DNA of 64,000 nucleotides from Psychromonas arctica DSM 14288 (GCF_000482725.1 NZ_KI519477.1:340923-404922); one strand, 5' to 3'; shown: positions 9,702 to 18,786, counted from the first letter of the stretch. Numbers and translations are program-made. The notes: generated by a model not told the origin, from the letters alone.

Positions 9702-10020
9702 AAAATTTCCTTATTATATCGTTGTTGTGATAATTACCTTTTCGATAATTATCGGTTGTGTAATAGTCAATATGTTCACTATCAATGTTGCTTTAGTAAC
9801 GATCCATTAACTAAACGCATTAATAAAAACATCATTATTATTGTTATAATGTTGGGATATTTTGCTTTTTTTGGTACAGATTATGCCGTGGCGACCGATA
9901 AAATGGTTACCGACAATTGAGTTTAAAACTGATAATTTACAGACCGAAACATTATTTATTTGAGGCCTTATTCACATCAATAGCATGCTAATTAATACGA
10001 ATAAAACCACTGGTAAAGGC

Positions 10021-11196
10021 TTAACGAGATAGCAACATCGCCACGCCCATTCCGCCACCGATACAAAGTGTGGCCAACCCTTTATTATGTTCGCTACGCT
10101 TCATCTCATGCAATAACGTCACTAAAATGCGACAGCCCGATGCACCAATAGGATGTCCTAATGCAATTGCACCGCCATTAACATTGACCTTGTTGGTATC
10201 AAGCTCGAGCTCTTTATTAACTGTCATTGCTTGCACAGCAAACGCTTCATTAGCTTCAACCACATCTAAGTCTGCAACCGTCCACGCAGCTTTTGCGAGT
10301 GCTTTTTTAGTCGCTTCAATTGGACCAATGCCCATAATTTCAGGGTCAACACCAGCACTTGCAGAGGCAACAATAGTAGCCAATACAGGTAAACCTAGCT
10401 GTTCTGCTTTTTCTTTAGAGGTAACAATCACCATCGCTGCGCCATCATTAAGCGTCGAAGCATTACCCGCGGTCACGGTGCCATTTTTTGTAAAAGCAGG
10501 ACGTAACTTAGCTAAGCCTTCCACTGTACTATTAGGACGGATCTGCTCATCATGTTCAACAATAATGGAATCACCTTTACGCTGAGGAATACAAATAGGC
10601 ACTATCTCTTCAACGAACTGCCCAGCGGCTTGTGCTTGTGCTGCTTTTTGTTGTGAATGTGCAGCAAAGGTATCTTGTTGATCGCGAGAAAATGCCCAAC
10701 GTTCAGCAATATTTTCAGCGGTTTGGCCCATGTGATAATCGTTAAACGCATCCCATAAACCATCACTGACCATGGAATCAACTAATGACCAATTCCCCAT
10801 TTTTTTACCCTGTCGACTTTGTGGCAAAACATGCGCGGCTTGGCTCATACTTTCTTGGCCACCTGCCACCACCATTTGTGCATCGCCATTAGCGATCGCT
10901 TGTGCTGCGAGTTGAACCGCTTTTAAACCAGAACCACAGACTTTATTAATGGTCATTGCAGAAACCGTGTGATCAAGGCCGGCGTGAACTGCAGTTTGAC
11001 GAGCAGGATTTTGTCCACAACCCGCAGTCAATACTTGGCCTAAGATAACTTCATCAATATGTTGCTTGAAGATAGGTTGCTTTATTAACATTGATGCTAA
11101 TACTTGACGGCCTAATTCGACTGCACTTAATGATGACAAACTGCCATTAAAAGAACCAATCGGAGAACGACCCGCAGCAACAATAACAATTTCCAT
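10021..11196 (-). CDS. atoB: Acetyl-CoA C-acetyltransferase (thiolase II)
   Basis: This is a 391-residue degradative thiolase that splits acetoacetyl-CoA into two acetyl-CoA. The nucleophilic cysteine is C87 in NKVCGSGLKAV. The general-base GHPIGASG motif and the C-terminal cysteine in CIGGGMGVA are present. It follows atoA by 96 bp on the same strand and completes the acetoacetate route: CoA transfer by AtoDA, then thiolysis. It is cytosolic and of normal length. Confidence 0.94.
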   Translation of the reverse strand: MEIVIVAAGRSPIGSFNGSLSSLSAVELGRQVLASMLIKQPIFKQHIDEVILGQVLTAGCGQNPARQTAVHAGLDHTVSAMTINKVCGSGLKAVQLAAQAIANGDAQMVVAGGQESMSQAAHVLPQSRQGKKMGNWSLVDSMVSDGLWDAFNDYHMGQTAENIAERWAFSRDQQDTFAAHSQQKAAQAQAAGQFVEEIVPICIPQRKGDSIIVEHDEQIRPNSTVEGLAKLRPAFTKNGTVTAGNASTLNDGAAMVIVTSKEKAEQLGLPVLATIVASASAGVDPEIMGIGPIEATKKALAKAAWTVADLDVVEANEAFAVQAMTVNKELELDTNKVNVNGGAIALGHPIGASGCRILVTLLHEMKRSEHNKGLATLCIGGGMGVAMLLSR

Positions 11197-11292
11197 AGTG
11201 ACCTCTTTACTCGAATAATTACTTAAATCAACTTAGCTATTTACTTAAACATAGCTACTTAGTTATTTAGTTACCTAAACATAACGACCTAG

Positions 11293-11949
11293 TTAAAACA
11301 CCATTTCAGGAACATGGTCAGGCACAATTAAACGTCCCTGAGTTTTAGCTTTAATTTCTTCTATCGACACTCCAGGCGCTCGTTCTTTTAAAACAAATGC
11401 TCCATTTTCAATTTCTAACCAAGCTAAATCAGTTAAGACTTTTTTAATGCAGCCTTTGCCAGTTAAAGGTAATGAACAAACATCTAATAGCTTAGAATCG
11501 CCATTTTTAGAGGCGTGTGTCATGGTGACGATGATATTGTCAGCACCGGCCACTAAATCCATCGCCCCCCCCATACCTTTTATTAATTTATTCGGGATCA
11601 TCCATGAGGCAATATTGCCACTCACATCCACTTCAAATGCACCTAATACCGTTAAATCAACATGACCACCACGGATCATCGCAAAAGATTCTGCAGATGA
11701 GAAAATAGAACTTCCTGGTACCGCTGTCACCGTTTGTTTGCCTGCATTGATCATGTCTGCATCGACGTTTTCAACACTAGGAAACGCCCCCATACCTAAT
11801 AAACCATTTTCCGATTGCAGCATCACTTGCATACCATCGGGTATAAAGTTAGCCACTAAAGTGGGAATACCTATTCCTAAATTAACGTAATATCCATCTT
11901 GTAATTCACGTGCCACGCGAATCGCCATTTGGTCTCGAGAAAGTGCCAT
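11293..11949 (-). CDS. atoA: Acetate CoA-transferase (acetoacetate-utilising) beta subunit
   Basis: The 218-residue CoA-transferase subunit B carries the catalytic glutamate E47 in SENGLLGMG, which forms the covalent glutamyl-CoA intermediate. With AtoD it moves CoA from acetyl-CoA to acetoacetate or other short acids. It lies 52 bp after atoD on the same strand, and a 16 bp direct repeat (aaatatgcattgaact / aaatatgtattgaact) sits in that gap. An aggtgat ribosome site precedes the ATG. Confidence 0.94.
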   Translation of the reverse strand: MALSRDQMAIRVARELQDGYYVNLGIGIPTLVANFIPDGMQVMLQSENGLLGMGAFPSVENVDADMINAGKQTVTAVPGSSIFSSAESFAMIRGGHVDLTVLGAFEVDVSGNIASWMIPNKLIKGMGGAMDLVAGADNIIVTMTHASKNGDSKLLDVCSLPLTGKGCIKKVLTDLAWLEIENGAFVLKERAPGVSIEEIKAKTQGRLIVPDHVPEMVF

Positions 11950-12001
11950 AAAATCACCTATAAATATGCATTGAACTAAATATGTATTGAACTAAAAGGA
12001 G

Positions 12002-12700
12002 TTATTCGCTGGTAGTGCAGTTTTCAATACGCTTTTCAAAGGTACCGACAATAACGCGGTCGACATAAATACCCGGAGTATGGATATGAGCAGGGTCAAG
12101 TTCCCCCACTTCCACTAACTCTTCTACTTCAACCACGGTAATTTTGCCTGCGGTGGCCGCCATTGGATTAAAATTTTGTGCCGTATGACGATAAATCACA
12201 TTGCCGTAGCGGTCTGCTTTCCAGCCTTTTACGATAGCAAAATCCCCCGTAATGGCTTCTTCTAGCAGATATTCACGGCCATTAAAAAACCGTGTGTCTT
12301 TGCCCTCAGCGACTGGGGTACCAACACCTGTTGCGGTATAAAATGCAGGTATACCCGCGCCACCAGCACGCATTTTTTCAGCTAAGGTTCCCTGTGGAGT
12401 TAACTCTACATCCAGTTCTCCATTAAGTAGTTGCTTCTCAAACAAAGCATTTTCACCAACGTATGACGAGACCATTTTGCTTACTTGCTTGTCCTCTAAC
12501 AAAATGCCTAAACCAAAACCATCCACACCGCAATTATTCGAGACAATGGTCAGATTTTTTGTTTGTAGCCGCTTAATCTCAGCAATCAGGTTTTCAGGAA
12601 TACCGCACAAACCAAAACCACCAGCAATCACCGTCATGCCATCTTTTAAGCCACTAAGAGCATCTTCATATGTTGTCACTACTTTGTCGAAACCAGCCAT
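12002..12700 (-). CDS. atoD: Acetate CoA-transferase alpha subunit
   Basis: The 232-residue CoA-transferase subunit A contains the family motif [13 protein letters not shown] (about 27-39) and [11 protein letters not shown]. It pairs with AtoA. It is the first gene of atoD-atoA-atoB-atoE, transcribed away from a LysR-type gene that starts 102 bp upstream on the other strand. An aggtgg ribosome site precedes the ATG. No AtoSC-type two-component genes are in the window, so LysR control of the operon is likely (inference). Confidence 0.94.
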   Translation of the reverse strand: MAGFDKVVTTYEDALSGLKDGMTVIAGGFGLCGIPENLIAEIKRLQTKNLTIVSNNCGVDGFGLGILLEDKQVSKMVSSYVGENALFEKQLLNGELDVELTPQGTLAEKMRAGGAGIPAFYTATGVGTPVAEGKDTRFFNGREYLLEEAITGDFAIVKGWKADRYGNVIYRHTAQNFNPMAATAGKITVVEVEELVEVGELDPAHIHTPGIYVDRVIVGTFEKRIENCTTSE

Positions 12701-12802
12701 AGATCCACCTTTAAATACAACGTCATTTTAATTTTCAACAGTGTGCCTCATACTCATTCATTAAATAAATTTATTATTTTTATCTATTAATTTGGTTTTG
12801 TT

Positions 12803-13696
12803 ATGAATGTAAAACAACTTCGTATTTTTTTAGCCGTTGCACATACCCAAAGTTTTGCCGAAGCAGGCAAGCTTGTACACATGTCACAACCAGCGGTAAG
12901 TTTGTCGATTAAGAGCTTAGAAGACTCCTTAGGGGGACGCTTATTTACTCGTACTACAAGGAGTACTTTGTTGACCGCAGAAGGGCAAAAATTACTGTCC
13001 ATGGCTAAATCCTTAGTCGACGCATGGGATAAGGTAGAAAATGAGCTAAAACAGAGATTTACATTAGATAGAGGGAAAATAGCCGTCGCAGTTATGCCCT
13101 CTTTTGCCGCTTCTTTAATGCCCAAAGTATTGATGTATTATCGGCAAAAAAATCCTAATATCAGTATCGAAATTCACGATGTGTTAACCGATACGGTGGT
13201 GGAAATGGTGAGAGCGGGAAATATTGAAATGGGCATCTCTTTTGAGCCAGAAAATACTCAAGATTTAAACTTTCAAGCGTTATTTAATGATCGTTTTATT
13301 GCCGTGATGCATCGTAATTGTTCGCTCAAAAATGAGAAAGAACTCACATGGAAACAGTTACTTGAATGCGATTTTATTACGTTACAAAAACCTTCAAGTG
13401 TGCGTAACTTAATAGAAATGGCGTTAGCAAAAGAGGGGATGGAGTTGCACGTGGCTTTTGATGCCCACCAATTAGCAACCGTGGGTAAAATGGTATCACA
13501 GGGCTTAGGGGTCGCAGTTGTACCGGCTTTATGCGAAGCCCAAATGCACGAACAAGGTGCTATTTGCTTGCCAATTTCAGCACCAATAATTTCTCGTCAT
13601 GTGGGTATCATCACAAAAGCTAAGGTACCACTTTCCATTGCTGCACAGGAAATGATCGATACCTTAATTGAAACATTTAAAAACAACATCGTATAG
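12803..13696 (+). CDS. LysR-type transcriptional regulator, divergent from atoDABE
   Basis: The 297-residue protein has the LysR helix-turn-helix at residues 1-60 (QLRIFLAVAHTQSFAEAG, MSQPAVSLSIKSLE, LFTRTTRSTLLT) and a periplasmic-binding-protein-like effector domain from about 90 to the end. It is divergent from atoD, with 102 bp between the two starts, the usual LysR arrangement, so it probably activates the ato operon in response to a short acid or its CoA ester. E. coli uses the AtoSC sigma-54 system for this instead. The effector is not predictable from sequence. The ribosome site is weak. Confidence 0.88.
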   Translation: MNVKQLRIFLAVAHTQSFAEAGKLVHMSQPAVSLSIKSLEDSLGGRLFTRTTRSTLLTAEGQKLLSMAKSLVDAWDKVENELKQRFTLDRGKIAVAVMPSFAASLMPKVLMYYRQKNPNISIEIHDVLTDTVVEMVRAGNIEMGISFEPENTQDLNFQALFNDRFIAVMHRNCSLKNEKELTWKQLLECDFITLQKPSSVRNLIEMALAKEGMELHVAFDAHQLATVGKMVSQGLGVAVVPALCEAQMHEQGAICLPISAPIISRHVGIITKAKVPLSIAAQEMIDTLIETFKNNIV

Positions 13697-13764
13697 TGAG
13701 TTGGAGATAACAAGTTGATAAACAGCAACTTAGTAAATCACAACTTAATAAATTCGGATAATGG

Positions 13765-14784
13765 CTAATTAAATGATGTTAATTCACCACGTAGATCAGT
13801 CGTTAATAACTCTTTCACTACTTTGTAGCTTAACTCTTGGCTAAGTAAATAATATAGCTTAGCAATCACCGATTCTGTGGTCATATCTAAACCACTGATC
13901 ACCCCTGCCTCGCTTAAGGCATGACCAGTTGCGTAACCTTCCATATTGACACTGCCCTTTAGACATTGGCTGCAATTAACAATTAAAATACCGCGATCAC
14001 TGGCCTCTTTTAAAGTATTTAATAATTGCGGATCTTGCTGTGCATTTCCTACTCCATAGGTCAATAAAACCAAGGCTTGTAACGGACTCTTTAATAGGTT
14101 ATCTAACACTTGCCAATCTAACCCAGGGAAAAGGTGCAATATTGCAATCGATTGTTGTTCAATCTTGCCAATCGTCAAGCGAGTATTAATCGACTTTTGT
14201 TTTTTGCCGGCGACGTTTCTAATTTCAATCCCAGCTTCTAACAGCACCGGATAATTCGGCGACACAAATGCGCTAAAACCGTCGGCATGTTGTTTTGTGG
14301 TACGGTTGCCTCTAAACAATTGATTATTAAAAAATATGCAAACTTCATTAATAGGATGATGAGCAGCAATATACAAAGAGTTTAATAGGTTTGCTCTCGC
14401 GTCTGAACGTAATTGCGAAAGGGGTATTTGTGAACCAGTAATGATCACAGGTTTATTCAAACTTTCAAAAATGAACGATAATGCAGAGGCGGTATAAGAC
14501 ATTGTATCGGTGCCATGCAAGATAATAAACCCGTCAAAATCGTGATACTTATCACGAATATCCGTTGCTAATACCTGCCATGCCTGCGGTGAAATATCAG
14601 CAGAATCAATCAAAGGTTCATATTCATGAATTTCAAATTCAGGCATATCCTGATGGTAAAACTCAGGCATATTTTCAATCGTTTCAGATAAATAACCAGC
14701 AACGGGAATAAAACCATTTTTAGAAGGTTTCATACCGATAGTGCCACCAGTATAAGCGATATAGATACGTTTTTTTTCAGCCAT
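13765..14784 (-). CDS. ansA: Type I (cytoplasmic) L-asparaginase
   Basis: The 339-residue protein has both catalytic triads of the asparaginase family: the N-terminal nucleophile in YTGGTIGM (threonines at 12 and 15) and HGTDTM at 90-95. It has no signal peptide, and its length matches AnsA rather than the periplasmic AnsB. It converts asparagine to aspartate and ammonia. It lies 43 bp downstream of a DUF1971 gene on the same strand and may be cotranscribed with it. Confidence 0.93.
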   Translation of the reverse strand: MAEKKRIYIAYTGGTIGMKPSKNGFIPVAGYLSETIENMPEFYHQDMPEFEIHEYEPLIDSADISPQAWQVLATDIRDKYHDFDGFIILHGTDTMSYTASALSFIFESLNKPVIITGSQIPLSQLRSDARANLLNSLYIAAHHPINEVCIFFNNQLFRGNRTTKQHADGFSAFVSPNYPVLLEAGIEIRNVAGKKQKSINTRLTIGKIEQQSIAILHLFPGLDWQVLDNLLKSPLQALVLLTYGVGNAQQDPQLLNTLKEASDRGILIVNCSQCLKGSVNMEGYATGHALSEAGVISGLDMTTESVIAKLYYLLSQELSYKVVKELLTTDLRGELTSFN

Positions 14785-14827
14785 TAAATTCTCAGTTCTT
14801 TATGTGTAACGATTAGGTAGAAACTAA

Positions 14828-15160
14828 TTAGTTTCGTTCAGATAAGTTTTGTTTGACGATGTCAGAGTCTTTTTGTGCATAAAATTTCACTTTAAACGCT
14901 GTATCATCACTTAAAAATTCTACTTTATGCCAATACTCTGGAGGTGAAATTGCCGACTCTCCAGCAGGAATAATAATCTCTTGCTCTATTAAACCACGTC
15001 GTTCACTGAATCCATAAAATTTTAAATGGCCAGAGGTGACACATATTTTACCAAATACGCCAGCCTTGGTATTGTGTTCAAATAAAAATAGTTTGGGAAT
15101 ATTACTTTTAGTGAATAACGGGGTACTTTTATAATGTACAAAATCATCGGGTATATTCAT
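14828..15160 (-). CDS. DUF1971 domain protein (TehB N-terminal-like cupin)
   Basis: The 110-residue protein matches the small DUF1971 cupin fold: IPDDFVHYKSTPLFT at the start, then GKICVTSGHLKFYGF and PPEYWHKVEF. This domain is also found fused to the TehB tellurite-resistance methyltransferase in some bacteria. The histidine in the YWH segment is typical. Function is unknown, and no methyltransferase is adjacent. It probably heads a two-gene unit with ansA. Confidence 0.8.
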   Translation of the reverse strand: MNIPDDFVHYKSTPLFTKSNIPKLFLFEHNTKAGVFGKICVTSGHLKFYGFSERRGLIEQEIIIPAGESAISPPEYWHKVEFLSDDTAFKVKFYAQKDSDIVKQNLSERN

Positions 15161-15562
15161 AATTGTCTTCCTTTTAAATCACAAAACGAATAGTGACAGT
15201 AACATAACCTGCCACTGTAAATATTGCTGTTATTGTTAATGTTACTATTACAGATACAAGTACAGCTACAATACCTATTTAATAAGAATAATAACGAACC
15301 CTTTTATGCCTAAGCATATTAATACACATGGTTTCTGTTAGTTATCACTTTAAATAACCAATTTTACATGTCAAATTTTAATCATTTAGAATGTAACACT
15401 TAAAATCAGTTTTCTCACAAATCACTAACAAATATCGATCAATAAAACGATTTTCAAGTAGTTGTACAGATAAATAATAACAACTGTCAAAAATCTATTT
15501 TTATATTTGTTAACAGCAGGTTACAAACCATAAAACCATCTATTTACGCTCAGTAATACACA

Positions 15563-15576
15563 TTGACCTAGATCAA
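15563..15576. promoter_or_regulatory. FNR/CRP-type dyad upstream of the alternative oxidase gene
   Basis: ttgacctagatcaa fits the FNR consensus half-sites TTGA and ATCAA with the correct spacing and also resembles a CRP site. It lies 53 bp upstream of the aox ATG, where it could sit near a core promoter. The 468 bp spacer between the DUF1971 gene and aox is otherwise AT-rich with no ORF I would support. Confidence 0.5.
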
Positions 15577-15628
15577 TTTTAGTATTAATTTCTAGTGGAA
15601 TTCCTATTAACTTACTAAGAGAGATACT

Positions 15629-16264
15629 ATGTCAAACTTTGAATTGTTGCACCAAAAGCCAAGTAAAATGTCTGAGTCGATCGCTTATAAAATCACTCAG
15701 GTATTAAAATTCACACTTAATATTTTCTACGGTACTAAATACGCGAAACGGGCTGTGATTCTAGAAACGATTGCTGCTGTGCCGGGCATGGTCGCGGGTA
15801 TGCTAAACCATTTAAAAGCATTACGTCGTATGCGTGATGATGAAGGATGGGTGAGGGAGTTATTAGATGAAGCCGAAAATGAGCGCATGCATTTAATGAT
15901 TTTTTTAGATATTGCCAAACCCACATGGATTGAACGTACTCTGGTGTTATTAGGACAAGGTGCCTTTTTATTTGTGTATACTTTTTTATATGTTTTATCT
16001 TCTAAAACAGCACACAGAGTAGTCGGTTATTTTGAGGAAGAAGCTTGCAAGAGTTATACGGAATTTCTAGAAAAAATAGATGCGGGTGTGGTTGAAAATG
16101 TAGCAGCACCTAAAATAGCAAAGGATTATTATAAACTTCCTAAGGAAGCGTTATTACGTGACGTGGTATTGCGTATTCGTGAAGATGAAGCGAAGCACCG
16201 AGATCGTAATCACGAGTTTGCTGACTCTTTTGAAAGTAACGATTTACCATCTCATCAACAATAA
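15629..16264 (+). CDS. aox: Alternative oxidase (cyanide-insensitive ubiquinol oxidase)
   Basis: The 211-residue protein has all six diiron ligands of alternative oxidase: E46 (LETIAAVPGM), E85 and H88 (NERMHL), E137 (FEEEA), and E187 and H190 (REDEAKHRDRNH). It is a monotopic inner-membrane enzyme that oxidises ubiquinol and reduces O2 to water without pumping protons, bypassing cytochrome oxidases that are blocked by NO, cyanide or sulfide. It is compact, as bacterial forms are. An agagag ribosome site precedes the ATG. A FNR/CRP-like dyad lies upstream and a terminator follows, so it is a single-gene unit. Confidence 0.95.
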   Translation: MSNFELLHQKPSKMSESIAYKITQVLKFTLNIFYGTKYAKRAVILETIAAVPGMVAGMLNHLKALRRMRDDEGWVRELLDEAENERMHLMIFLDIAKPTWIERTLVLLGQGAFLFVYTFLYVLSSKTAHRVVGYFEEEACKSYTEFLEKIDAGVVENVAAPKIAKDYYKLPKEALLRDVVLRIREDEAKHRDRNHEFADSFESNDLPSHQQ

Positions 16265-16303
16265 AATACGAGCATCATCTTTATATAGAATACTTCTTAA
16301 AAT

Positions 16304-16333
16304 AAAAGGGATGCTTTATGTTGTCCCTTTTTA
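16304..16333 (+). terminator. Intrinsic terminator of aox
   Basis: aaaaggga pairs with tccctttt around a 12-base loop, and the downstream arm runs into T-rich DNA, 40 bp after the aox stop. Confidence 0.7.
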
Positions 16334-16362
16334 GTTATTACTCGCTCCCCTCTTGCAGCAGC

Positions 16363-16470
16363 TTAACCTTTTAGCTGTTGACTGGCCTGCAAATCCATTC
16401 TTTCAGCGAGTTCCCCTTTTTCAATAAGTTTTTTTGCGTATAATCGCAGCCTCTCAACAATAGAGCTCAT
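16363..16470 (-). CDS. Candidate small protein, 35 residues, divergent from tapT
   Basis: A short frame opens with ATG one base from the divergent tapT start and encodes a 35-residue, charged, helix-like peptide (MSSIVERLRLYAKKLIEKG, then ELAERMDLQASQQLKG). Its composition is protein-like, with heptad leucines, and it ends cleanly with TAA. The ribosome site is weak, and the likely tapT -10 box lies inside it. I do not recognise the family. It could be a real small gene, the remnant of a longer one, or chance. Confidence 0.25.
   Translation of the reverse strand: MSSIVERLRLYAKKLIEKGELAERMDLQASQQLKG
16439..16444 (+). promoter_or_regulatory. Likely -10 element for tapT
   Basis: tataat sits 27 bp upstream of the tapT ATG, with a TG two bases before it. 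No good -35 hexamer is visible at the right spacing, so it would act like an extended -10 promoter. Confidence 0.4.
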
Positions 16471-16471
16471 T

Positions 16472-17218
16472 ATGCGAATCCATGCACTTCATACATTATA
16501 CGACCATCGTTTAAGCCAAAGCACACGCCCTTTTCTAGCGCGAGGTGGTAGTATTGCACGCTGTAAACACTGTATGTTGCTCCCCTACTTATGTATTTGT
16601 TCAATCAAACAAACCGTCAGTAGCCAAAGTGCTTTTTTATTATTAATGTATGATGATGAGATATTAAAGCCTAGTAATACGGGGCGTTTAATCGCTGATC
16701 TGATTACAGATACACAAGCTTATATCTGGTCTCGTACCGAACCCAATACAGACATGTTAGCGTTGCTAGCAGATCCACAGTGGTACCCTATTGTTATATT
16801 TCCTGCTGAATATGCAGCGCAAGAAAGAGTGTTACCCATTGATTCATCTATCCCCTCTGTTATCAAAGATAAACGGCCTTTGTTTATTTTATTGGATGGC
16901 ACCTGGGCACAAGCTAAAAAAATGTTTCGTAAAAGCCCATACCTAGACGATTTTCCAGTGTTATCTTTTGCACCGGAAAAACTATCACAATATATAGTGC
17001 GTAAAGCGACTAAAGAATATCAACTAGCAACAGCAGAAGTGGCCAGTTTGGTATTGGATAGCCTAGGTGAAACAGACAATGCACATCTGTTAACATTATT
17101 ATTTTCCACCTTTAAAGAAAACTATCTGCTTGGCAAGTCTCGACAGCAGCTACCTGCGCAAAACAGCCAACAGCATTTAATCGCTGCATTTGCTGAGCAG
17201 CAGCGAGTCAAAGGTTAA
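16472..17218 (+). CDS. tapT: tRNA-uridine aminocarboxypropyltransferase (DTW domain)
   Basis: The 248-residue DTW-domain protein matches E. coli YfiP/TapT, which uses S-adenosylmethionine to make acp3U47 in tRNA. Four cysteines (C31, C34, C41, C43 in CKHCMLLPYLCIC) form a probable metal site, and the DTW signature appears as LLDGTWAQAKKM at 141-152. The C-terminal part (ATKEYQLATAEV, about 183-194) matches the family. It is cytosolic. A gagct ribosome site is weak. A short frame of doubtful status follows immediately. Confidence 0.88.
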   Translation: MRIHALHTLYDHRLSQSTRPFLARGGSIARCKHCMLLPYLCICSIKQTVSSQSAFLLLMYDDEILKPSNTGRLIADLITDTQAYIWSRTEPNTDMLALLADPQWYPIVIFPAEYAAQERVLPIDSSIPSVIKDKRPLFILLDGTWAQAKKMFRKSPYLDDFPVLSFAPEKLSQYIVRKATKEYQLATAEVASLVLDSLGETDNAHLLTLLFSTFKENYLLGKSRQQLPAQNSQQHLIAAFAEQQRVKG

Positions 17219-17220
17219 CA

Positions 17221-17442
17221 TTGTTAAACATTAACTGGCTTAAACCTTCGCTGACTAAAGATTTGACTCAATTCCAATTTGAGACACTTAGTCAGTTAAG
17301 GTTGCTTAACTTAGGTAGCATACTTCAACCTTTGGTCTTTTATTCAAAAAGCAGACTGTTTTATCAACACTTAGATTCAAATAATAGGTCCGTTATTTAT
17401 ACCCATGATATTTCAGGTGTAAAGTCGGGCACCTCGAAATAA
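17221..17442 (+). CDS. Doubtful small ORF after tapT
   Basis: A 73-residue frame begins with TTG two bases after the tapT stop and ends before the mobB terminus on the other strand. The protein (INWLKPSLTKDLTQFQFE...) has no motif I recognise, no signal peptide and no membrane segment. The tight spacing to tapT would allow coupling, but the TTG start and ordinary AT-rich composition leave it doubtful. Confidence 0.25.
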   Translation: MLNINWLKPSLTKDLTQFQFETLSQLRLLNLGSILQPLVFYSKSRLFYQHLDSNNRSVIYTHDISGVKSGTSK

Positions 17443-17461
17443 CATGGCTATATACTGCTTT

Positions 17462-18010
17462 TTACTTAGACGGCTTGTTATTAGCAACCGCAATCACTTC
17501 ATTTAAAATAAACGACACTATCTTTTGTAACTGGGTAAAGTCGAATAGAGGTAAATCACCTGCATCGATAGGTTGATCGCAAACAATGCCAATAATATTA
17601 GCATCCGTTGTATAGATAAATGGCTTTTGTAGCACGCTGCGGTGCAACTCTATTTTAGGAAAAGCTTGGTCTCGATAACCTTCCACCAGCACTAAATCCA
17701 AATTCTGTGTATTTAATAATGCAAGTTGTTCACTCAGTTGACTATCGTGTGCTTGCTCATGCTCATGAAAACAAATAGAGCGATGTGTGCCGGCTAATAC
17801 CACTTGTGATGCACCTGCTTTACGCAAACGGTAGCTGTCTTTTCCAGGTTTATCCATTTCAATATCATGGTGGCTATGTTTCACCAAAGCGACACGCAGC
17901 CCCTGTGCAATTAACAAAGGAATAAGTTGCTCTAATAGGGTTGTTTTACCGGTACCGCTAAAGGCAGCAAAACCTAACAAAGGCACTGGAAATTTTGTCA
18001 AAAAAGTCAT
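17462..18010 (-). CDS. mobB: Molybdopterin-guanine dinucleotide biosynthesis protein B
   Basis: The 182-residue P-loop GTPase has its Walker A motif at 13-24 (GFAAFSGTGKTT), then VALVKHSHHDIEMDKPGKDSYR and LVEGYRDQAFPKIELHR, all typical of MobB. MobB helps MobA attach GMP to molybdopterin for enzymes of the DMSO-reductase family. mobA is not adjacent in the window. It is convergent with tapT and divergent from the LysE-type exporter. Confidence 0.92.
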   Translation of the reverse strand: MTFLTKFPVPLLGFAAFSGTGKTTLLEQLIPLLIAQGLRVALVKHSHHDIEMDKPGKDSYRLRKAGASQVVLAGTHRSICFHEHEQAHDSQLSEQLALLNTQNLDLVLVEGYRDQAFPKIELHRSVLQKPFIYTTDANIIGIVCDQPIDAGDLPLFDFTQLQKIVSFILNEVIAVANNKPSK

Positions 18011-18093
18011 TATTTAACCTTATGAAAATAATTAAAGACACGTTATGATAATCGATTCATCGTCTTCTAACCAATTAGATTTAAGAGTAAAAT

Positions 18094-18723
18094 ATGCCCT
18101 ACTTTCAAGAATTTATTATGTTAACCATTGTCCACCTTCTGGCAGTCATGAGCCCTGGACCTGACTTTGCGATTGTACTCAGACAGAGCATAAGTTTTGG
18201 CCGCAAAACGGCAATAATAACCAGTTTAGGGATAGGTTCTGGTATTTCTATACATGTTTTATATACATTATTAGGAGTGGGTTTATTAATATCTCAATCA
18301 GCATATCTAATGGTCACCGCTAAAATATTAGGGGCAGCTTATATAACTTACCTAGGTATTAACTTATTACGTAGCCAACCCAACTTAGATCAATCCGCTT
18401 CTATTGCCGTGGATAATGACCCTAAGCAGCAAAAAAAGGCATTTATGATTGGTTTTATGACTAATGTATTAAACCCTAAGGCAACGCTTTTCTTCCTCGC
18501 TATTTTCACCACCATTGTCAGTGCGAATACACCATTAATAGTACAATCTATATACGGACTATGGATCATCGTCTCAACCGCAGCATGGTTTTGTTTGGTC
18601 TCGTTTTTATTTTCACAACAAGGTGTTCGCCAAAAATTTTTAAATCATGGTCATTGGTTTGATAGAGTGATGGGTATTATTTTATTAATCTTTGCAGTAA
18701 AACTGCTTATTGAATTAATTTGA
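18094..18723 (+). CDS. LysE/RhtB-family amino acid exporter
   Basis: The 209-residue inner-membrane protein has the LysE-superfamily opening MSPGPDFAIVLRQS at about 20-33 and five or six hydrophobic helices (roughly 5-25, 40-65, 70-90, 125-145, 150-172, 187-208). These proteins export amino acids such as threonine, homoserine or lysine, and the substrate cannot be told from sequence. It is a single gene ending in a terminator shared with the convergent aldo/keto reductase. The ribosome site agagta is modest. Confidence 0.88.
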   Translation: MPYFQEFIMLTIVHLLAVMSPGPDFAIVLRQSISFGRKTAIITSLGIGSGISIHVLYTLLGVGLLISQSAYLMVTAKILGAAYITYLGINLLRSQPNLDQSASIAVDNDPKQQKKAFMIGFMTNVLNPKATLFFLAIFTTIVSANTPLIVQSIYGLWIIVSTAAWFCLVSFLFSQQGVRQKFLNHGHWFDRVMGIILLIFAVKLLIELI

Positions 18724-18744
18724 AGAGGTAACTAAAGGAAATAA

Positions 18745-18786
18745 AAAACCAGTGAAATACACTTTTTTAACGTATAACACTGGTTT
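18745..18786. terminator. Bidirectional terminator between the LysE-type exporter and aldo/keto reductase genes
   Basis: aaaaccagtg pairs with cactggtttt. The flanks are A-rich on one side and T-rich on the other, so it can end transcripts from both convergent genes. Confidence 0.75.

Noticed and set aside
9681-9920. 79-residue ORF overlapping the atoE start as a full gene
   Set aside because: Its first part is antisense to atoE and it lacks a ribosome site. Only the last ~35 codons look protein-like, and these are reported as a possible remnant.
10070-10585. 171-residue plus-strand ORF inside atoB
   Set aside because: It is antisense to well-conserved thiolase codons, has a low-complexity composition and no motif.
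15161-15628. NsrR operator in the aox upstream region
   Set aside because: I looked for the long AT dyad expected for NsrR and saw only AT-rich DNA without a convincing match; only the FNR/CRP-like site is reported.
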